A stretch of 64,000 bases of DNA from Microbacterium halimionae. Lineage in GTDB: Bacteria; Actinomycetota; Actinomycetes; Actinomycetales; Microbacteriaceae. This document shows, piece by piece, positions 9,552 to 17,388 of the stretch. Below the pieces are notes generated by a model that was given only the letters and a program-made list of their open reading frames with translations, was not told the origin of the DNA and did not search any database. How positions within the stretch are numbered: position 1 is the stretch's first letter; each line of letters starts with the position of its first letter. The position numbers were made by a program, and so were the translations under genes. Location of the stretch: positions 310,001-374,000 of the forward strand of contig NZ_JAAOZB010000002.1 in NCBI RefSeq assembly GCF_011761265.1, given 5' to 3'.

Positions 9552-10181
9552 ATGACCACGACAGCACCTACGCTGCGTCGCGACTTGCGACCAACGCCCG
9601 CCACGATCACGGTTCGTGGTGCGCAGTCTCCGCGTCGCCAGCGTGGGCGCCACGTTGCACGCCACCACACCGATTGGCAGTACGTCGGTGACCGGGCACA
9701 GAGTGTTGTTGTGGGTGGCGTAGCCGTCGTCGCCATCGCGAGCGCACTGTGGTTCGTCGTCAGTGCACTTTTCCATCTCGCTCTGGTGATCATCCTTACG
9801 GGGTCGATGGCCCCGTCGATGCCCGCGGGAACACTCATCGTCGTGCAGGATGTGCGTGCCACTGCGCTCCAAGTAGGTGACGTGGTGACAGTTCCTCGCG
9901 AAACCTCGAGCATTCCGGTTACTCACCGCATCGTCAGCATTGAAACGGATGCCGCCGATGGCCAGGTGCGATTCCTCACAATGCAGGGCGACGCCAACGC
10001 CCGGGCAGACACCGAGATTTACCGCGTACGTGACGCGCAACGAGTTGTTTTCTCGCTACCAGGGGTAGGCACGGCCATCGGCCTTCTGGGGTCGCCACTG
10101 TTTGTCGGCATCGGGACTCTGATCGCCGCGATCATCATCGCCTGGGTTATGTGGCCCACGCGGGATGATGGTGCGGAGTGA
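9552..10181 (+). CDS. Signal peptidase I, SipW/ER-type (Ser-His)
   Basis: About 209 residues from the ATG at 9552. An ATG at 9543 is also in frame but sits directly on the GGGGAG ribosome binding site. A basic N-terminus precedes a membrane helix (about VVVGGVAVVAIASALWFVVS), the catalytic serine block TGSMAPSMPAGTLIVVQ, and PVTHRIVSI with histidine where bacterial-type enzymes have lysine. A C-terminal membrane helix (GTLIAAIIIAWVMW) follows. The Ser-His dyad is the mark of SipW, archaeal and ER signal peptidases. It most likely processes the flanking proteins at 8771 and 10982, which both carry an AW(T/S)D-E-W motif after their signal helix. Confidence 0.88.
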   Translation: MTTTAPTLRRDLRPTPATITVRGAQSPRRQRGRHVARHHTDWQYVGDRAQSVVVGGVAVVAIASALWFVVSALFHLALVIILTGSMAPSMPAGTLIVVQDVRATALQVGDVVTVPRETSSIPVTHRIVSIETDAADGQVRFLTMQGDANARADTEIYRVRDAQRVVFSLPGVGTAIGLLGSPLFVGIGTLIAAIIIAWVMWPTRDDGAE

Positions 10182-10184
10182 ATC

Positions 10185-10985
10185 ATGACCCGCTCACCGA
10201 GACGTGCTTCGCGCGTCGGCGTCGCTGTTCTCACTCTTCTCGGGCTCGCAGCGATTGTTTTGGGGTCGACAGTGGTTGCGGCTCGGGCGGAAGCCCTCCT
10301 TCCCGTTATTCCCGAGACGGTGTCTGATGGCAGGCTGATCCTGGCTGCCGCACCCTACCCGGAAGTCGAATTCGTCGTCTCGCCGGGTGAGCCCACGCAC
10401 TGGATGATTCAGACAGCTCTCGTGGGGGAGGAGCAGGGCCTTCTTGAGTTTCAACTTCAGAAGACTGGCGAGCTTGTGGAGCATCCGCAGGGGCTGCACG
10501 TGACTATGGAATTCTGCGACATGTCGTGGGTATCTTTTCCAGAAGCACCGACGTGCCCCAGCGGTTCTGTCGTCGTAGCTAACGCAACTCCTCGTGAAGA
10601 TTTTCGTGAACCTTGCCCGAGAGAATCACTCGGTGTTCTTCGTGAAGGAGCGCCGCGTGAGTTTCTCGTCACACTGAGCGTGGCCGATGATGCGGACACG
10701 GAGATCGTCGGTCTTCCCGGGGAGGTCGGAATCGGCTTCATCGTGTCGGGAGATGACGGACCCATCGCGGTGGAGACTGTTGGGGGAACGTCCACCGGCG
10801 GTACTGGAAGCACGTCGGGGAACCCCGCGGCTAGTGATGCGGCACGACTCGCTTTCTTGCCCGCCACGGGCGGTGGCGAGGCGATCGGGTGGATGGTCAC
10901 CGGACTCGTCGTTGTGGGTTCTGGGCTGATCATGCTGGTGATCGCTCGCCGCATCTCGCGCAATGCGCGGCGGGCACGGTCATGA
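10185..10985 (+). CDS. LPXTG-type cell-wall-anchored protein
   Basis: The 266-residue protein has an N-terminal signal peptide (RRASRVGVAVLTLLGLAAIV, cleavage near ARAEA) and a beta-rich ectodomain with four cysteines. A Gly/Ser/Thr linker (GGTSTGGTGSTSG) leads to the sorting signal LPATGGGEAIGW, a membrane helix and a basic tail (RRISRNARRARS). Sortase should attach it to peptidoglycan; no sortase is in the window. It starts 3 bp after the signal peptidase gene, and its TGA overlaps the next ATG (ATGA at 10982). It lacks the SipW-type W-D-E-W motif, so it is probably processed by the ordinary signal peptidase. Confidence 0.85.
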   Translation: MTRSPRRASRVGVAVLTLLGLAAIVLGSTVVAARAEALLPVIPETVSDGRLILAAAPYPEVEFVVSPGEPTHWMIQTALVGEEQGLLEFQLQKTGELVEHPQGLHVTMEFCDMSWVSFPEAPTCPSGSVVVANATPREDFREPCPRESLGVLREGAPREFLVTLSVADDADTEIVGLPGEVGIGFIVSGDDGPIAVETVGGTSTGGTGSTSGNPAASDAARLAFLPATGGGEAIGWMVTGLVVVGSGLIMLVIARRISRNARRARS

Positions 10986-12745
10986 ACGACCGCGAGCGCC
11001 CTTCTGCGCTTCTGGGGTCGATCGCCGTCATCGCGGCAGCGGGAGTCGTGTTCCCCACCGCGTCGGTGGGTGCATGGAGCGATGAGGAATGGGTGCACCC
11101 CGCATCCGTCGGAACCTCACAGATCGAGTGCGGTGCAGATACCGGCTACGCGGCGGAATCGAATGCCCGGTTTTTACGCGGCGACCTGCTCGGGGTCGAT
11201 CTTGACCCGCTGGTTGAGCTCAAGGGAGTCGGGCTGGCAATGGATAACGGTGGCTCGGTGACGGTTGATCCGGGCAGTGCCGCGAATCTCGGCGCGACAC
11301 CCCCGGCGCACAGTTACGCCAACCCGCTTTCGCTGGGGGTCATTTCGCTTCCCATTCTTGACCTGAGCCCGTTGCAGATCGGCCTGCCGGTGGGAAGCCT
11401 GGGCGCTGTTAACCAATACGCGAGGGTTAACGGGCACGGGTCGGGTGCCGCGGCTGCTGGACTCGTGAACAACAGCGGCGCCGTCTTGGTGTCGGCGATC
11501 ACCCCCGATGATCAGCTACCTGAGCCTGCGGTGCTCACTCTCGACTCTTTGTTGCCTGGCATCTCGGGGATCGCCGGCACTGACGTGCGCATCGGAGCTG
11601 TGGGCTCAAGCTCGCAACTGGACTGGTGTGATGCGCTCCGGTCCGATATCTGGGGTGATGGATCGGTCAGTGGGGTCTCACGCGACTACGGGGTTGCGTC
11701 GCTAGAGCTCGACATCGATAGCCCGCTCGTTGCTGGTTTGGGTAGCTCGATCACATCCACCGTGCTCCCCGGGCTGCAGACCGATCTCAACGCGCTGACC
11801 GGTGTCAACGGGCTCATCTCCAAGATATTCACGGATGCGCTCGCGCCGATCGTTGCGGGCCTGAACCTGGGCGCCACCACTGGTGATGTCACACTCACCG
11901 GACTCGACTTCACCGCGGTATCGGCTCTTCTCGACGACAACCTTGTGGGAGATGGCGTCAGCGTCGATCTTGTTAGCGGGCTCGTGCATGTTGATCTGGA
12001 GTACTTCATAGGTGCGCTGAACGACCAACCAGCGAATACCGAATTGGTGCTCGACGCCGGTGTCGTGTCCAGCATCCTGGCAAACACGACCGCGCTGCTG
12101 AACAACTGGCGTGCGGCAGTATTTACTACCATTCAGGATGCGGTGTATGCCGCGACGCTGACCATCGACCTGAGCGTTGTGGTGTCGTCGCCGGCGATTG
12201 TGGTGGCTCTCGTACCTATTGGCGCGACGAACATCGTGCGGGTCGATCTCGATGCCACCGCCACGATTGGCAGCATCATCGGTGGTGGGTTGGTGCTCGA
12301 CGTCAACGTAACGGCGCTGTCGAATGTCACCCTGATCGGCACCATCCTGAACGCCATTCTCGGCATCACGCTGACGACGCTCACCAACTCAATCCTCGCG
12401 CTCGAGACGAGTCTCGTCGCTCCGATCGCCGCTCAGGTGACGGCAACCGTGAACGGCGCTCTCGACTCAGTCGACACGCAACTGGTTGATCTCGTTGCTG
12501 CTGTGCTTGGCGCGGTCTCGGCTGTGCTCACTGAGTTGCCCAGCATTTTGTCTGTCATGGTGAACGTTCAGCCGGATCAGCCGGGCGCTCCGCCGGGGAC
12601 GAGCTTTATCGCAGAATCCGGACTCTCAAGCGCACAGCACGCAGTAAGTGCGCTGCGCCTCGGGTTGGCCTACGGTCTTGCCCCCGGCGGTGTTGCAGCG
12701 TTCGACCTCGCGACATCCAGCGTGGGACCGATTACCGCTCCATGA
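10982..12745 (+). CDS. Choice-of-anchor G-like secreted surface protein
   Basis: About 587 residues from the ATG at 10982, which overlaps the preceding stop by 4 bp; an ATG at 10889 lies inside the preceding gene and is rejected. The N-terminus has a signal helix (LLGSIAVIAAAGVVFPTASV) followed by GAWSDEEWV, the SipW-dependent motif shared with the protein at 8771. The body is a long beta-rich, Val/Leu/Thr/Asp-rich sequence with SYANPLSLGVISLP and GAVNQYARVNGHGSG. These match my memory of the actinobacterial choice-of-anchor G family. Few lysines and very regular hydrophobic spacing suggest a fibrous or polymerising protein. No LPXTG motif or terminal membrane helix is visible. Confidence 0.75.
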   Translation: MNDRERPSALLGSIAVIAAAGVVFPTASVGAWSDEEWVHPASVGTSQIECGADTGYAAESNARFLRGDLLGVDLDPLVELKGVGLAMDNGGSVTVDPGSAANLGATPPAHSYANPLSLGVISLPILDLSPLQIGLPVGSLGAVNQYARVNGHGSGAAAAGLVNNSGAVLVSAITPDDQLPEPAVLTLDSLLPGISGIAGTDVRIGAVGSSSQLDWCDALRSDIWGDGSVSGVSRDYGVASLELDIDSPLVAGLGSSITSTVLPGLQTDLNALTGVNGLISKIFTDALAPIVAGLNLGATTGDVTLTGLDFTAVSALLDDNLVGDGVSVDLVSGLVHVDLEYFIGALNDQPANTELVLDAGVVSSILANTTALLNNWRAAVFTTIQDAVYAATLTIDLSVVVSSPAIVVALVPIGATNIVRVDLDATATIGSIIGGGLVLDVNVTALSNVTLIGTILNAILGITLTTLTNSILALETSLVAPIAAQVTATVNGALDSVDTQLVDLVAAVLGAVSAVLTELPSILSVMVNVQPDQPGAPPGTSFIAESGLSSAQHAVSALRLGLAYGLAPGGVAAFDLATSSVGPITAP

Positions 12746-12878
12746 CGCCGTGAGGTTGCCGCGAGTCGTAGTCGGCTCGTTCGGGGCGTGCGCTGTAGCC
12801 GTCGCGGATCACCGTGATGATCGTTCCCGAAACCGCCGCAAGAACTAGTGCTGCAATGAGGCACAAAAAGATGATCAT
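12732..12878 (-). CDS. Small single-pass membrane protein
   Basis: A 48-residue protein: one membrane helix (MIIFLCLIAALVLAAVSGTI) and a short polar tail containing RDGYSARPERADYDSRQ. The ATG at 12876-12878 is preceded by a good AGGAGA ribosome binding site, so this start is preferred over an upstream in-frame ATG. Similar RDGY-containing mini-proteins are common in Microbacteriaceae, as far as I remember, and have no assigned function. It converges on the surface cluster and overlaps its last gene by 14 bp. Confidence 0.65.
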   Translation of the reverse strand: MIIFLCLIAALVLAAVSGTIITVIRDGYSARPERADYDSRQPHGVMER

Positions 12879-13047
12879 GGGCTTCTCCTTTGGGATCGAT
12901 ACTTCGATTCCAAAGCACGGATTGGAGTGCTTCAAGAAGCCAATTGCGCCCGTGTGGCCCTACGCGGTGCTGTGCTCGCAAAAAATCAAGTGTTAACCCG
13001 GGCGGTGGATGCCACGGCATCCTGATTGGACTGCTACCCAGACACAG

Positions 13048-13081
13048 CACAACGCCCCCGGATGAACCCGGGGGCGTTGTG
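13048..13081. terminator. Strong GC-rich hairpin, probable terminator
   Basis: Two 14-nt perfect arms (CACAACGCCCCCGG at 13048-13061 and its complement at 13068-13081) enclose a 6-nt loop. It lies 12 bp beyond the stop of the HesB-like gene on the minus strand. There is no long T run on either strand, as is usual for actinobacterial terminators. It would stop transcription from 13375 running toward the small membrane protein gene. Confidence 0.75.
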
Positions 13082-13093
13082 TAAAAGACTGCG

Positions 13094-13375
13094 TTATGCG
13101 GAAACGCCGAGGGCGAATCGAACCGATCCGTCTTCGGAAACTTCTGCATCGAGGATGCGGTCATCGAGCGCGACCTTTGCGACCTCGTCGACGAACACGC
13201 GTGCGCCGTCAGTTTCGACGACGGCATCTGTTTCTTCGGGGGCCTGCACGAGTGCGAGCTCGAAGCCTGAGTTTTCGGCTCCGGTGTCTCGAATGCGAAG
13301 ACCACCGGTTTCGGTGGGAATCTGTGCCGTGATGTTCTTAACAGCGCTTGCTGCGTTCTCGGTGAGCGTGAGCAT
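13094..13375 (-). CDS. HesB/IscA-like protein without cysteines
   Basis: A 93-residue protein starting at the ATG 13373-13375 with an AAGGAGAG ribosome binding site. The pattern MLTLTENAASAVKNIT ... GGLRIRD ... FELALVQAPEETDAVVE ... VFVDEVAK is the A-type Fe-S carrier (HesB) fold. The three cysteines that bind iron-sulfur in IscA/ErpA are all missing; the protein has no cysteine at all. It therefore cannot be a classical cluster carrier. Such Cys-less homologues are annotated in actinobacteria as Fe-S assembly proteins without proof. It is divergent from the PoxB-like gene with about 175 bp between them. Confidence 0.75.
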   Translation of the reverse strand: MLTLTENAASAVKNITAQIPTETGGLRIRDTGAENSGFELALVQAPEETDAVVETDGARVFVDEVAKVALDDRILDAEVSEDGSVRFALGVSA

Positions 13376-13539
13376 AAAAGCTCTCCTTCCGTGGATTGCT
13401 GCGGGGTTGGCTACGATTCCGAGAATTGGGGCGTGACGCAAGCCACAGCCACTTCTGCCAGGCAACTCACATGTTCATTACGGTGCCCTACAACAAGGGG
13501 ATAAAAATGCAACCCCTGCCTCTCAGCGTGCCCGCCGCG

Positions 13540-13545
13540 TAGCGT
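13540..13545 (+). promoter_or_regulatory. -10 element of a leaderless promoter (poxB)
   Basis: TAGCGT sits exactly 6 bp before the ATG of the PoxB-like gene at 13552, and no ribosome binding site is visible. A TANNNT box at this distance places the transcription start on the A of the ATG, as in leaderless actinobacterial mRNAs. Confidence 0.5.
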
Positions 13546-13551
13546 GGAATC

Positions 13552-15285
13552 ATGGCCGATTCGATCGCAGATCTGTTCGTCGACACACTCACTCGCGCCG
13601 GGGTGAAACGAGTGTGGGGTCTTCCCGGAGACTCCCTCAACGCCTTCACCGATTCGATGCGCACCCACGGCTCGCTGGAGTGGATGCACACCCGGCACGA
13701 AGAGGCAGCAGCGTTCGCTGCCGGTGCCGAAGCCGAGGTGACCGGCGAGCTCGCTGTCGTTGCGGGTAGCTGTGGCCCAGGAAACCTGCACTTCATCAAT
13801 GGGCTCTTCGATGCGCAGCGCTCCCGGGTGCCGGTGCTGGCTATCGCCTCGCACATTCCGTCGTCAGAGATCGGCAGCAACTACTTTCAAGAGACCCACC
13901 CGCAGGAGCTCTTTCGCGAGTGCAGCGTCTATTGCGAGCTCGTCTCTGATCCGTCGCAAATGCCGTGGGTGCTCGAAACCGCCATGCGCGCAGCTGTCGA
14001 GCGTCGGGGTGTTGCCGTTGTTGTGGTTCCGGGGGATGTGTTCTTCGCCGATGCGCCCAAGCGCCGGCCGTCGGCTGCGATTCAGGCGTCGTCGTCGCAC
14101 ACTGTGCCAGCGGATGCCGTGCTGGCCAAGGCTGCGGGGCTCTTGAACGACGCCGAGAAGGTGACGATTCTCGCCGGTGCCGGAGTTGCCGGGGCTCATG
14201 CCGAGGTGCTCGCGCTCGCCGAGAAGCTGCAGGCGCCCATCGTGCACGCGTTCCGCGGCAAAGAGCACATCGAGTACGACAACCCGTACGACGTCGGGAT
14301 GACGGGGCTGCTCGGGTTCGCATCGGGGTATCGCGCCATGGAGCACTGCGACGTGCTCCTGATGCTTGGCACCGACCTGCCGTATCGCCAGTTCTACCCC
14401 GAAAAAGCGACCATCATCCAGGTAGACATTCGCGGCGAACAGCTGGGGCGACGCACGCCAATCGACCTGGGGATGGTGGGCGACGTTAAGGCGACGGCAT
14501 CCGCTCTGTTGCCGTTGCTTTCGGGGGAGCGAAGCGATGCGCACCTGAGCGACAGCGTGAAGCACTACAAGAAGACGCGGCGCGAGCTTGACGGTCTCGC
14601 CAACAACGACGGCAAGGCGCCGATTCACCCGCAGTACGTGGCGCGGTTGCTCGATGAACTGGCCGATAAGGATGCCGTTTTTACCGCCGACGTCGGAACG
14701 CCCGTGATTTGGGCGGCGCGCTACCTGCAGATGACGAAAGAGCGCCGGCTGATCGGGTCGTTCTCGCATGGGTCGATGGCTAACGCCATGCCGCAGGCGC
14801 TGGGTGCTCAGGGCGTGGATCGTTCGCGGCAGGTGATCGCGCTCGCGGGCGATGGCGGACTCTCAATGCTGATGGGCGATCTGCTGTCGATTCGGCAGAA
14901 CAATCTGCCGATCAAGATCGTAGTGTTCAACAACTCTGCGCTCGGTTTTGTCGAGGTGGAGATGAAGGCCGCGGGTCTCGTAACCTACGCCACTGATCTG
15001 GACAACCCGAACTTTGCCGCCGTCGCCGAGTCGGTGGGGATGACGGGGATTCGGGTCGAGGACCCGAACGATCTCGAGGGCGCGCTGACGCGCGCGCTCG
15101 CCGACCCGGGCCCGGTGCTCGTTGATGTGGTTGTGGCGCGCGAAGAGATGTCGATTCCGCCGTCGATCACTGCCGCCCAAGCAAAGGGCTTCGCGCTCTA
15201 TGCACTGCGCACAGTGATGTCGGGTCGCGGCGACGAACTGCTCGACCTCGCCGACACCAACGTGTGGCGCCGAGTGTTTGGTTGA
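13552..15285 (+). CDS. poxB: Pyruvate dehydrogenase (quinone)/pyruvate oxidase, PoxB-like
   Basis: The 577-residue ThDP enzyme has three domains. The N-terminal domain (GVKRVWGLPGDSLNAF) carries the catalytic glutamate in HTRHEEAAAFAAG at about residue 50. The middle domain contains GAGVAGAHAEVLALAEKL. The C-terminal ThDP/Mg site reads GDGGLSMLMGDL with FNNSALGFVEVEM downstream (GDG...NN). Length and sequence fit PoxB, which oxidatively decarboxylates pyruvate to acetate and CO2, passing electrons to quinone or oxygen at the membrane. Acetolactate synthase and other paralogues are less likely given the SYFQETHPQELFRECS stretch typical of PoxB. It appears monocistronic and leaderless. Confidence 0.88.
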   Translation: MADSIADLFVDTLTRAGVKRVWGLPGDSLNAFTDSMRTHGSLEWMHTRHEEAAAFAAGAEAEVTGELAVVAGSCGPGNLHFINGLFDAQRSRVPVLAIASHIPSSEIGSNYFQETHPQELFRECSVYCELVSDPSQMPWVLETAMRAAVERRGVAVVVVPGDVFFADAPKRRPSAAIQASSSHTVPADAVLAKAAGLLNDAEKVTILAGAGVAGAHAEVLALAEKLQAPIVHAFRGKEHIEYDNPYDVGMTGLLGFASGYRAMEHCDVLLMLGTDLPYRQFYPEKATIIQVDIRGEQLGRRTPIDLGMVGDVKATASALLPLLSGERSDAHLSDSVKHYKKTRRELDGLANNDGKAPIHPQYVARLLDELADKDAVFTADVGTPVIWAARYLQMTKERRLIGSFSHGSMANAMPQALGAQGVDRSRQVIALAGDGGLSMLMGDLLSIRQNNLPIKIVVFNNSALGFVEVEMKAAGLVTYATDLDNPNFAAVAESVGMTGIRVEDPNDLEGALTRALADPGPVLVDVVVAREEMSIPPSITAAQAKGFALYALRTVMSGRGDELLDLADTNVWRRVFG

Positions 15286-15318
15286 TCAACCAGCACGGCG
15301 GCTAGAATTGTGGCGCCA

Positions 15319-15390
15319 GCCTCTGTAGCTCAATGGAAGAGCAGTTCCGTCCTAAGGAAACGGTTGGGGGTTCGAGTCCCTCCAGGGGCA
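15319..15390 (+). tRNA. tRNA-Arg (anticodon CCU)
   Basis: The acceptor arms GCCTCTG and CAGGGGC pair, with one G-U. The D arm is GCTC/GAGC, and the anticodon loop GTCCTAA (anticodon CCT) lies between TTCC and GGAA. The T arm is GGGGG-TTCGAGT-CCCTC. The discriminator is A, followed by CCG, so the terminal CCA is not fully encoded. It reads AGG codons. A block of foreign-looking genes begins directly downstream, which fits a tRNA used as an integration site. Confidence 0.93.
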
Positions 15391-15395
15391 CCGTG

Positions 15396-15480
15396 TGATG
15401 AGTCGGGACATAGGTCTCACTTGAGTCGCGACATATGTGTCATATGTCGCGGGACATCTGTTATTTGTGGGGACATCTGC
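15396..15480. repeat. Cluster of short GGGACAT-type repeats behind the tRNA
   Basis: Within 85 bp the motif (g)tcg(c/g)gacat(a/c)(t/g) occurs four times: gtcgggacatagg, gtcgcgacatatg, gtcgcgggacatctg and tggggacatctgcc. All are on the same strand, the first three roughly 25 bp apart, including the palindromic gacatatgtgtcatatgtc. Spaced subterminal repeats like these are typical of insertion-sequence ends where transposase binds. No transposase gene remains, so this is probably a scar. Confidence 0.5.
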
Positions 15481-15648
15481 CGGGTGGTTGTTGTTGGTTT
15501 CGCCAGTAGCCGCGGGTATCGAGGCAGCAGACGATGGGACGATCCGTGCGGTCTGCGAGATAGATCGCTTGACATTATGTCCTGAAACTCAAGCCGGTAG
15601 ACGGGCTCCAGGGCTCGAGCTTTTTGCCCCATCCGAGTAGAGTCTTCA

Positions 15649-17388
15649 GTGATGACCATGGTAGAGCTCGACCCCTCACAGCGACCCCATGAGGCGGTCG
15701 AATCACTCCAAGCTTTGCGCGTGGTCAGCCTGTTTAGCGGGATCGGTGGGTTCGACCTTGGTCTACAGCGGGCGGGGCATGAAGTCGTGGAAATGTGCGA
15801 GTCGTGGGAGCCGGCGCGTCGCGTGCTTGCGGCCCAGTTTCCTGACATTCACGTAGATGAGGACGTTCAGTTCTACAGCCCTACGGTGGAGTTCGACCTG
15901 CTGACAGCAGGTTTCCCTTGTGTGGATCTGTCTCACGCCGGGTCTCAGCGTGGCATTTTTGGGGCGCAGTCTGGGCTCGTTGAGCATGTCTTCCGGATCG
16001 CTGCGCAATCGAGGCCGAACTGGATCTTGCTCGAGAACGTTCCTAACCTTCTGAAGCTTCAGAAGGGTGCGGGAATTCGATACATCATCGAATCGCTGGA
16101 GAGACTCGGATACTCTTGGGCGTACAGAGTGTTAGATTCTCGGGCGTTTGGCGTCGCCCAGCGCCGCAACCGCGTCATCGTCCTTGCCTCGCTGACTGGT
16201 AACCCTCGCGACGTGCTCTTGAACCAAGACACGTCTAAACAAGATCAACCGCCCGAGCACGTCGATGCCGACGCGTCTGGTTTTTATTGGACTGAGGGTC
16301 GCAGGGGAGTCGGTCTCGTCATCGGTGCTGTGCCCACCCTAAAAGGCGGCTCGACATTAGGGCTGCCGTCAGCACCAGCGATTTGGCTGCCGAAAGCCCC
16401 GCAAGGTCAACGAATTGTCCTGCCCTCTATCGAAGATGCAGAGGAGCTCCAGGGGTTTGACCGTGGTTGGACAAAAGAAGCCGATACCGATCAGAAGCGA
16501 AGCTATCGCTGGAAGGTGGTAGGAAACGCAGTCACTGTCGGGTTGGCCGAGTGGCTCGGTGCACGGCTAAGTTCCGCATCAATCGGTGAACCGAACGAAC
16601 TGAGATCGCGGGTGCCTCACAATCTCGTGAAGCCTTGGCCCGATGCTGCATTTGGAGCGAATGGTGAGGTATGGCGTTCAACTGCATCAAGGATGCCGAT
16701 CGTCGATGCAGGCAGAGCGCTCGTGGATGTCGTGGACCCTACGAAGACGACACCTCTCTCCTTTCGCGCAACTAAAGGTTTCCTTTCACGTATTGAGGAG
16801 TCGGGCATAGTTATTCCCGACCGATTCATGAAGGACCTGGAGTCGCACATGGCGCGGTTGCGCGAAAGTGTTAACGTCCGAACCCCCCAAGACCCTGAGC
16901 TTCCCGACGGATCGGGGGCTACCTCCGCAAGCGTTCGCAAGCGAATGCAGGCCAATAGGCCGAAGAACACCACGCCGGAAAGAAAGTTGCGTAGGGCTTT
17001 GGCTGATCGCGGAATGAGGTACCGGCTGCAGGCTCGGCCAGAGCAGGATATGCGGTGGAGATCGGACATCATCTTCCGTGGTGCGAAGGTGGTTGTCGAT
17101 GTTCGAGGATGTTTCTGGCATGTCTGTCCAATTCACCAGACTCGGCCGAAAGCAAACGCTGAGCGGTGGGCTGAGAAGCTCGAACGAAATCGCTTGAGGG
17201 ACCTCCGCATGGAAAGTGAATTGATGGCCCGAGGCTGGATGGTCATAACCGTTTGGGAGCACGACGACGCGGTTGTAGCTGCGGTCGAAATTGAAACCGC
17301 CGTGCGTGCACGGCGCACGACCAAGAGGCCAACCGTCAAAGTCGACGCGAATCGAGACGGGGAAGAACAATTTGTCCGGGCAGGTTGA
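15649..17388 (+). CDS. Fused C5-cytosine DNA methyltransferase and Vsr-like endonuclease
   Basis: The first ~320 of 579 residues are a cytosine-C5 methyltransferase. Motif I is VVSLFSGIGGFDLGLQ, motif IV carries the catalytic Cys in AGFPCVDLSHAG, motif VI is LLENVPN, motif VIII VAQRRNRVIVLA and motif X VVGNAVTV. A linker (about 320-430) follows. The C-terminal ~140 residues are a Vsr-type nuclease: NTTPERKLRRAL, MRWRSDIIF with the likely catalytic aspartate, VVVDVRGCFWHVCP, WAEKLERNRLRD and GWMVITVWEHD. Vsr enzymes nick T:G mismatches left by deamination of 5-methylcytosine, and are normally separate proteins. A TAGAGT box at 15638-15643 suggests a leaderless start at GTG 15649 or ATG 15652. 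The next gene overlaps its end by 17 bp. Confidence 0.9.
   Translation: MMTMVELDPSQRPHEAVESLQALRVVSLFSGIGGFDLGLQRAGHEVVEMCESWEPARRVLAAQFPDIHVDEDVQFYSPTVEFDLLTAGFPCVDLSHAGSQRGIFGAQSGLVEHVFRIAAQSRPNWILLENVPNLLKLQKGAGIRYIIESLERLGYSWAYRVLDSRAFGVAQRRNRVIVLASLTGNPRDVLLNQDTSKQDQPPEHVDADASGFYWTEGRRGVGLVIGAVPTLKGGSTLGLPSAPAIWLPKAPQGQRIVLPSIEDAEELQGFDRGWTKEADTDQKRSYRWKVVGNAVTVGLAEWLGARLSSASIGEPNELRSRVPHNLVKPWPDAAFGANGEVWRSTASRMPIVDAGRALVDVVDPTKTTPLSFRATKGFLSRIEESGIVIPDRFMKDLESHMARLRESVNVRTPQDPELPDGSGATSASVRKRMQANRPKNTTPERKLRRALADRGMRYRLQARPEQDMRWRSDIIFRGAKVVVDVRGCFWHVCPIHQTRPKANAERWAEKLERNRLRDLRMESELMARGWMVITVWEHDDAVVAAVEIETAVRARRTTKRPTVKVDANRDGEEQFVRAG

Noticed and set aside
15310-15585. 91-codon frame over the tRNA-Arg
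   Set aside because: It overlaps the tRNA gene and the repeat cluster and has no ribosome binding site.
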